NCBI GenBank assembly: GCA_900321775.1
Contig: ONXE01000043.1
Span: 1-11,764 of the forward strand
DNA length: 11,764 nucleotides
Source of the DNA: an uncultured Bacteroidales bacterium
GTDB taxonomy: Bacteria > Bacteroidota > Bacteroidia > Bacteroidales > Paludibacteraceae
Reading direction: 5' to 3'
Below, piece by piece: positions 7,188-11,764 of this stretch; position 1 is the first letter of the stretch; each line of letters starts with the position of its first letter. The position numbers and the translations under genes are program-made. The notes under the pieces were generated by a model that ran no database searches, was not told where the DNA came from, and was given only the letters and a program-made list of their open reading frames with translations.

Positions 7188-7541
7188 CTATCTGGCCACC
7201 AGGTAGCAGCCGCCCATAATGAGCACTATTCCGAGCCACTGGACCAAACTGATGGACTCGTGGAACACCACCATCGCGGCAATCATTCCGAATATATAGG
7301 TCAGACTGGTCAGCGGATAAGCAATCGAGAAGGGGAAGTTCTTGATGATGTACATCCACAATACGGCTGCGCTGAGGAAAGCCAGGCCTGTGCCAAGCCA
7401 CCACCAGTTCAGGAAGATGCTGTTCACCCAAAAATCGCGCGTCCATGCAAAGGGAGTCATTTTTTCGAGGGAGAACTTCAGCAGAACTTGTCCCAAACAA
7501 AGCAGAAAACTTTGCAATATAGATAGTAGAATCAGTTCCAT
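7188..7541 (-). CDS. Small four-helix membrane protein, EamA/SMR superfamily, ArnE-like
   Basis: This 117-residue protein has four predicted membrane helices (about residues 2-22, 44-66, 71-92 and 99-115). The pattern GQVLLK in helix 1, then LWMYIIKNFPFSIAYPLTSL, then FHESISLVQWLGIVLIMGG resembles, from memory, the ArnE subunit that flips undecaprenyl-linked aminoarabinose. The position equivalent to the essential Glu14 of EmrE is Leu, so drug-proton antiport is unlikely. I chose the ATG at 7541 (MELILL) over a TTG two codons upstream that abuts the previous stop. It is 6 bases after the KS2 stop and so is the last gene of the polyene block. It may help translocate a lipid-linked intermediate or product; the substrate is unknown. 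Proteins of this type often work as dimers or with a second small subunit, which is not seen here. Confidence 0.8.
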   Translation of the reverse strand: MELILLSILQSFLLCLGQVLLKFSLEKMTPFAWTRDFWVNSIFLNWWWLGTGLAFLSAAVLWMYIIKNFPFSIAYPLTSLTYIFGMIAAMVVFHESISLVQWLGIVLIMGGCYLVAR

Positions 7542-7547
7542 AGGCAA

Positions 7548-9224
7548 TTATCTTTTCTTAATAACAAACGCTTTGGCCATCCTGGGACAACTGTCGTCAA
7601 CCCGGGCAAGCCACTTCTGCCAATCGGGGTCTTCTTCGTCATAACCGCATACGAGCACGTTAAGGACGTTCGGATCAGCGAGACGGACAATTGCACCCGA
7701 ACGAGCGTACTCGAACGACCCCACTCCCTCCGAAATCGTACAGTTGAATCCGCGACACCCGAGAAGCATGGCCAATGTAGAAGCCGCCGTATTGTGTGTG
7801 GACTGCATGAACAGGGTCGGGCTGAAGTCGTATTCTCCGTTCGTAACCAATGTTTTGAGCAACTCCATAGTAGGCACTATTCCGCCCCAGCGAGTACCAA
7901 CGATGATAGCGTCCGGAACACTTATTCCTGCCTGTTCCAAGGCTTGTTTGGCCGCCACAACCATCCTGCGCATCTGGCTGTTCATTCTACGTGCCTGCAT
8001 AGGTGACAGGTACTGTTTGGTGTCCGGATCTTCATCTATAGAAACGACCGGAAACTCCTCTATTACAGGCGCTACAGATAACTCTGGCAAGTCAGTCGGC
8101 TCAGACGAGAGAATCAGCGACGAGTCATTGCCGCCGAAGCCGAAAGCATTAGTCATCACATGTTTATATCCGCGCTCCTGCATCAGCATCAAGCAGAAAA
8201 TGGCCTCGATGCTTCCCGAAGCCGACGTGGTGTGCCCCGTCAGGTTCTTCGTACTGCGCGGTTCCGGCCAACGGCTACCCTCGAATGGTGTTCCGAACAA
8301 GCGCTCAATGGCACAAGCCTCCGAAGCATCATTGTTCGGCGTAGCCGTACCATGGGCGTTGAGATACTCAATATCCGCCGGCTTCAGTTCGGCCATTAGA
8401 AGCGCTTTGTGCATCGCCAGATACGCGCCCGTACCTGTAGGCGACGATGCGGTCTGATGATACGCATCGCAGCGGTTGCCGTAACCCGACACATAGCCGT
8501 AAATGCTTGCACCGCGGGCCAGCGCCTCCTCTTCCTTCTCCAGAACCAGATAAGCTGCACCTTCGCCCAGATTGATACCGTCACGGTCAGGATGAAAAGG
8601 ACGACACACTTGCTCGGACAGGATTCCCAAACTGCCAAAACCATTCAGATGGAATCGCGTCAACGCTTCCGTTCCGCCTACGAGAACACGCTTGGAGGCC
8701 TTCATGCGCAACAAATCGGCGCCGTACATGATAGCGTTAAGGGCTGAAGAACAAGCCGTTGAGATGGTGGTTTGTCCGGCTGTTTCGCCAAGCATGTGAC
8801 TAAGCAGAAAAGTCGTAGCACCGGCCTCATGAAAAATGATGTTGTCAAGGTTTTCGGTGTTTCCTTTCAACCACTTACCCACCTCATTCTCAGTGCTATC
8901 CATACCTCCCACGGTAGTGCCGTTTACAAGAACCAGGTCTTCAACCTGCTCGGGCGTGAGATGAGCATCAGCCACGGCTTCGCTTGCCGCCGCATAAGCC
9001 AAAAGCACATTTCGCGGACAGGGCGAATCAGCCTTTTGCCTGCACTGCTGTTTCAGTTGTTCGTTGGTCATACCTACCTCGCCAACAGGCCATTCTTTGT
9101 GAATGGTCGGGAGTATTCTCGGAGCACAAATGCCTGACCTGCCGGCCAGCAGATTAGCCTTGTTGGCCTCTTTGCCCAAGCCCAAGGCAGAAATGATGCC
9201 TATACCGGTGATTGCTATGCGCAT
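7548..9224 (-). CDS. Beta-ketoacyl-ACP synthase (KS2), FabF-like, with degenerate KS-like C-terminal domain
   Basis: The start is set at the ATG at 9224 (MRIAITGIG), 1 base after the ACP stop, because the KS fold begins exactly there. The TTG farther upstream lies inside the ACP gene. The protein has 558 residues. Residues 1-375 form a complete condensing enzyme with Cys158 (STACSSA), His291 (NAHGTATP), Lys326 and His331 (TGHTTSASG), the usual Cys-His-His triad, and the FGFGGNDSS signature at 361-369. Residues ~395-558 are a second, half-size KS-like domain (ketoacyl-synthase N-terminal type). IIVGTRWGGIVPT parallels LVNGTTVGGMDST of the first domain. TISEGVGS parallels TISTACSS, with Val501 in place of the Cys. 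FabF proteins usually end near 410-420 residues, so the extra domain is the odd feature. It probably elongates an ACP-bound polyene chain with KS1. Confidence 0.9.
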   Translation of the reverse strand: MRIAITGIGIISALGLGKEANKANLLAGRSGICAPRILPTIHKEWPVGEVGMTNEQLKQQCRQKADSPCPRNVLLAYAAASEAVADAHLTPEQVEDLVLVNGTTVGGMDSTENEVGKWLKGNTENLDNIIFHEAGATTFLLSHMLGETAGQTTISTACSSALNAIMYGADLLRMKASKRVLVGGTEALTRFHLNGFGSLGILSEQVCRPFHPDRDGINLGEGAAYLVLEKEEEALARGASIYGYVSGYGNRCDAYHQTASSPTGTGAYLAMHKALLMAELKPADIEYLNAHGTATPNNDASEACAIERLFGTPFEGSRWPEPRSTKNLTGHTTSASGSIEAIFCLMLMQERGYKHVMTNAFGFGGNDSSLILSSEPTDLPELSVAPVIEEFPVVSIDEDPDTKQYLSPMQARRMNSQMRRMVVAAKQALEQAGISVPDAIIVGTRWGGIVPTMELLKTLVTNGEYDFSPTLFMQSTHNTAASTLAMLLGCRGFNCTISEGVGSFEYARSGAIVRLADPNVLNVLVCGYDEEDPDWQKWLARVDDSCPRMAKAFVIKKR

Positions 9225-9225
9225 G

Positions 9226-9480
9226 TTATTTAGTTTTGTGCTTATCAATATATTCCGCCATGGTGTCGATACTGCGGAGTACCGCTTTCGACTCTTCGCG
9301 ATTGGTGAACTTGATGCCGTAGTGCTTGTCCAGAATCATCAGCAGTTCCAACGCATCTATGCTGTCAAGGCCGAGTCCTTCTCCAAAAAGAGGAGCGGCA
9401 TCGTCGATGTCTTCGGGTTGCATTCCTTCCAAATTGAGTGCGTTGATAATCAATGTTTTCAGTTCTTCTTTGTTTGTCAT
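9226..9480 (-). CDS. Acyl carrier protein of the polyene/lipid pathway
   Basis: This is an 84-residue acidic carrier protein with the phosphopantetheine attachment motif GLDSID, with Ser40 as the modified residue. An acidic helix II follows (ALELLMILDKHYGIKF), where partner enzymes dock. The length is typical (ACPs are about 75-90 residues). The ATG overlaps the KS1 stop in ATGA (9480-9477), and the stop lies 1 base before KS2. The ACP is thus placed between its two likely ketosynthase partners. It probably carries the chain specific to this pathway, distinct from the housekeeping fatty-acid ACP, which would be elsewhere. The 'ACP' call is firm; pathway specificity follows from context. Confidence 0.95.
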   Translation of the reverse strand: MTNKEELKTLIINALNLEGMQPEDIDDAAPLFGEGLGLDSIDALELLMILDKHYGIKFTNREESKAVLRSIDTMAEYIDKHKTK

Positions 9481-11105
9481 TTTTCAGATTGTTTTGTTAC
9501 TAAACTCAAATGCGCCTCATAGTCCGATTTACCGGTACATTCCACCCACCCTACAATGGCGGAGTGGATTCTTTCATCGCGGAGAGTCGCATCTATAATT
9601 GGTTGTAAAGCCGTTTCATTGTCGAGGATATAAAAAGCCGTTTCGCCATACAGCCCGTGGCGTATAGCCAGTTCGCCCGTAACGATATTGGGCAAGGTGT
9701 AAACGAACAGGGCGGGCGACGGATAGTAGTTGTCGGGGTCAGAGATAGTGGCCGAATATTCGGTATCATTCGCCAGGGAGGCACTATGGTTAGCCAGAAT
9801 CGACGCCGTATGTTCGGGGTCGATACAATCGGTATGTCCCTGCAGCAGTTGTTCTGTCGCCACGAAACCCAAACGGCAGAGGGTGTCCATTTTAAAGAAC
9901 TTGGGATAAGCCTGCGCAAGTGCCCGAAAGGCTGCCACCAAGTCGGTTTCCGAAGTGATACGTACCTCGTTAACGGTATGCACGTGAACAGGCTGCTTCC
10001 AATGGTTTTCCGCCTCGCTGTTCGGCTGAATATCCCTACTCCACACCGCCGCAGCGTTAATTCCTCCGAAGCCGGAAAGAAGTTTGATGAACGTATGCCC
10101 TTGCGCTTGTCTTGCTTCCGGGGAAACATTCACCGGACATGTCGTCCCCTGCTGCTCGAACCCTTTTACCGGCAGAATCAGACCTTTGTCCAACGCGTGT
10201 AGCGTGAGGATAGTCTCCAGCAGTCCGGCAGCACCCATAGTATGTCCGAAGTAGCCCTTCAGGGCACTGACGGGTGTGTCGTCCAACCCGGCCCGATGAA
10301 GGGCAAGCGCCTCCATCTCGTCGTTATAGGCTGTTCCGGTCCCGTGAACGCTCACGCACGCCACACGCTCGCCGCAAGTCACCGCCAGCGCGTCCTGCAG
10401 GCAACGGAGACTTCCTTCGGCCGTGCGCGAAGGACCGCTGATATGATTGGCATCGTTGTGGATAGAACCGCCCAGGAGACACCAGGGGTGCGGAGAGTTT
10501 GAGGAGGTCAAGGAGCCGAGAATCAGACAAGCTGCCGCTTCGCCAGCATTCAATCCTTTGCGGTCCGCGTCAAAAGGCCGGCATGCGTCAGGAGAAAGGG
10601 CCTTGAACGACTGAAAACCCGATACGATGAACAGACTTTGCACATCGCAGCCAATCAGTACCGCCGTTCGATATGTCCCGGCGCTAAGCAACCGATAGGC
10701 TGTCAGTTGTGCCGAGACCCCCGTTGTACAGGCATTGGATACCACGACGGGAGTTGTCTTGTTGCCGAAATAACCCGCCACTTTGCGCGCGGAATCGGCC
10801 GGCGAGGACCAGATATTGCCTTTCGTAGTGGAGAGAACAAACACCACGTCGGACGAACTGACGTCCAAGCCGGAACAACGTATTGCCGGTTCAGCTGCTG
10901 CGATGCAAAGCGCCTCGTACGGGCTATATCCGGGGTATTCGGGCAAACGGTCAAACAAGGAGCCCACAAACGGTTCCGGCACGAGTTCGCCACGAATGGA
11001 GGTATGACGCCTGAGCATGCATTCCCCGCGAAGCAATGCTTCCAGGTTACGCTCCACGCCTTCGCCCAACGGCGTTATTATATGGTCCGCTATACGTATG
11101 ATCAT
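9477..11105 (-). CDS. Beta-ketoacyl-ACP synthase (KS1) with degenerate KS-like C-terminal domain
   Basis: I place the start at the ATG at 11105 (MIIRIADHI), which overlaps the acyltransferase stop as ATGA. A TTG three codons upstream is less likely. The protein has 542 residues. Residues 1-355 are a full condensing enzyme with Cys126 (SNACTTGVS), His254 (VHGTGTAY), Lys283 and His288 (GYFGHTMGAAG), and the closing LLSGFGGINAA. Its N-terminal part is shorter than in FabF, so Cys falls at 126 instead of about 163. Residues ~370-542 form a second KS-like segment (ILANHSASLAND, then FVYTLPNIVTGELAIRHGL, then YILDNETAL) with no Cys at the equivalent position. This kind of segment is familiar from flexirubin/aryl-polyene KS partners. 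It probably acts with the ACP and KS2 in chain building. Confidence 0.88.
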   Translation of the reverse strand: MIIRIADHIITPLGEGVERNLEALLRGECMLRRHTSIRGELVPEPFVGSLFDRLPEYPGYSPYEALCIAAAEPAIRCSGLDVSSSDVVFVLSTTKGNIWSSPADSARKVAGYFGNKTTPVVVSNACTTGVSAQLTAYRLLSAGTYRTAVLIGCDVQSLFIVSGFQSFKALSPDACRPFDADRKGLNAGEAAACLILGSLTSSNSPHPWCLLGGSIHNDANHISGPSRTAEGSLRCLQDALAVTCGERVACVSVHGTGTAYNDEMEALALHRAGLDDTPVSALKGYFGHTMGAAGLLETILTLHALDKGLILPVKGFEQQGTTCPVNVSPEARQAQGHTFIKLLSGFGGINAAAVWSRDIQPNSEAENHWKQPVHVHTVNEVRITSETDLVAAFRALAQAYPKFFKMDTLCRLGFVATEQLLQGHTDCIDPEHTASILANHSASLANDTEYSATISDPDNYYPSPALFVYTLPNIVTGELAIRHGLYGETAFYILDNETALQPIIDATLRDERIHSAIVGWVECTGKSDYEAHLSLVTKQSEK

Positions 11106-11764
11106 TCTGTCCAAAATTCAAAAAAGTTAAACCATTGCTCGGGGTAGTCGTGCAAGGCCAAATCTATCTCGCGTGCGTATCGCTGCAGGAGTGCCTCGGC
11201 CAACTCGTCTTTCTTCAAAAACTCGTCATCAGGCCTACTCAACTCGCGGACACGCAATTCATAACGTTTGTGTCCTGTGCGCAACATGAACATTGTCACC
11301 ACAGGCACGCGCTCGAGGGCGGCCATGCGGAAAGGTCCTTCGGGAAAAACACCCTTTGCGCCCAACAAGCCGGTAGTCAGCGTTCGGGAATGGGAGAAGA
11401 TTCGGTCTCCGTGAATGGACAAAGCTTCGCCGTTATCCAACACTTTGTGCATCTCGAAAATATGACTTCCGTCCGCTTCCACTGGCAGAAAACTCAGGCG
11501 ATTCTCGGCAAAAAGGCGCTCACGTTCTCTGTTAACGGTTTGCGTATCGCCCAGGTAGATGAGGATATGCAGGGGTTTGCGGGAGTGGATACTATAGCCC
11601 GCAAGTTCCTGATTACCAACGTGCGAAGAGAGGATAATAAAACCTTGTTTGCCGTTTTGCAGGCGGTCCATCGCGCCGGTTGGGTCATCTGTGCGTATGT
11701 CGAATTGTTGCCCGGCATAAGCCGCGAAACGGTCCAGAACCACGTGACTCATGGCGTAGAACTG
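11102..11764 (-). CDS. LpxL/HtrB-like lysophospholipid acyltransferase, N-terminus outside window
   Basis: The frame is open to the window edge (residues Gln-Phe-Tyr-Ala precede the first visible Met), so the true start lies to the right and 220 residues are seen. SSHVGNQELAGY (His at 11623-11621, Glu at 11608-11606) gives the HX4E catalytic motif of the lipid A late-acyltransferase family. LLGAKGVFPEGPFRMAALE, then PVVTMFML, then a C-terminal YAREIDLALHDYPEQWFNFFEFW, are also family features. Members are inner-membrane-associated and transfer acyl groups from acyl-ACP to a lipid. In aryl polyene and flexirubin clusters a homologue is thought to attach the polyene to a glycerolipid or dialkylresorcinol. 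The stop overlaps the KS1 start by ATGA. Confidence 0.88.
   Translation of the reverse strand, partial: QFYAMSHVVLDRFAAYAGQQFDIRTDDPTGAMDRLQNGKQGFIILSSHVGNQELAGYSIHSRKPLHILIYLGDTQTVNRERERLFAENRLSFLPVEADGSHIFEMHKVLDNGEALSIHGDRIFSHSRTLTTGLLGAKGVFPEGPFRMAALERVPVVTMFMLRTGHKRYELRVRELSRPDDEFLKKDELAEALLQRYAREIDLALHDYPEQWFNFFEFWTE

Larger units (their letters stand above)
7188..11764 (-). other. Part of an aryl polyene/flexirubin-like biosynthetic operon (right end outside window)
   Basis: Five genes run on the minus strand without room for internal promoters: acyltransferase (ATGA overlap) KS1 (ATGA overlap) ACP (1-base gap) KS2 (6-base gap) ArnE-like protein. Discrete KS and ACP genes beside an LpxL-like acyltransferase are the core set of aryl polyene and flexirubin clusters in Gram-negative bacteria. 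The expected dehydratase, ketoreductase, thioesterase, ammonia lyase, glycosyltransferase and exporter genes are not in this window. The class call is therefore inference, and a modified fatty acid or other lipid remains possible. Confidence 0.65.

Noticed and set aside
7188..7541. Drug-efflux SMR (EmrE) annotation
   Set aside because: The residue aligned with the essential Glu of helix 1 is Leu, and the loop motifs fit ArnE better.
7744..8457. 237-codon open frame on the plus strand opposite KS2
   Set aside because: It is fully antisense to a conserved ketosynthase with intact active-site motifs, and its translation shows no recognisable domain. It is a shadow of the KS2 codons.
9225..9248. 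TTG start for KS2 inside the ACP gene
   Set aside because: The extra residues have no counterpart in KS proteins, and the ATG at 9224 lies 1 base after the ACP stop.
11106..11114. TTG start for KS1 three codons upstream
   Set aside because: The ATG at 11105 forms an ATGA overlap like the next junction and begins the KS fold directly.
9657..11147. Plus-strand open frames opposite KS1 (9657-10202 and 10638-11147)
   Set aside because: They are antisense to KS1 catalytic regions, with no domain or start context.

Overview
The window looks like a chromosomal stretch from a Bacteroidota (Bacteroidales-type) bacterium of roughly balanced GC content. The evidence is the gene set: a DUF4494 protein coupled to a YggS-type PLP protein, a large M16 peptidase, a lipoprotein phosphoesterase, a receiver/ATP-grasp 'PEP synthase-like' protein of the kind seen in this phylum, and a flexirubin/aryl-polyene-like synthase block. 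Leaders without a Shine-Dalgarno sequence also fit. The genus cannot be fixed from the sequence alone. There are no RNA genes, CRISPR arrays, insertion sequences or phage genes, and no gene-free stretch longer than about 165 bases.

Layout: only the first gene, the 3' end of an M16-family peptidase (1-1044), lies on the plus strand. It ends in a strong hairpin terminator (1066-1099). Everything else is on the minus strand and reads from right to left. From the right edge there is a tightly packed lipid/polyene block: a 5'-truncated LpxL-like acyltransferase, a ketosynthase (KS1), an acyl carrier protein, a second ketosynthase (KS2) and a small ArnE/SMR-like membrane protein. Its junctions are ATGA overlaps or gaps of 1-6 bases. 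After a 58-base spacer with 11-bp tandem repeats come DUF4494, yggS, an outer-membrane-barrel-like protein and a calcineurin-like phosphoesterase lipoprotein. After a further 81 bases comes a 998-residue protein with two receiver-like domains and a PPDK-type ATP-grasp domain, which converges on the M16 gene.

How the genes may work together: acyltransferase, KS, ACP and KS are core parts of flexirubin/aryl polyene pathways. The ACP carries the growing chain, the KSs extend it, the acyltransferase attaches the product to a lipid-like acceptor at the membrane, and the ArnE-like protein could help move a lipid-linked intermediate. The genes that would confirm this (dehydratase, ketoreductase, thioesterase, ammonia lyase, glycosyltransferase, exporter) are not in the window and would be expected beyond its right edge.

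Most notable points: both ketosynthases are an intact KS followed by a degenerate KS-like second domain. The 'PEP synthase-like' protein has the ATP-grasp half but neither the phosphohistidine domain nor the PEP barrel, and one of its two receiver domains keeps the phosphorylation residues. DUF4494 is visibly an internal tandem duplication. Two separate intergenic spacers carry 11-bp-period tandem repeats.
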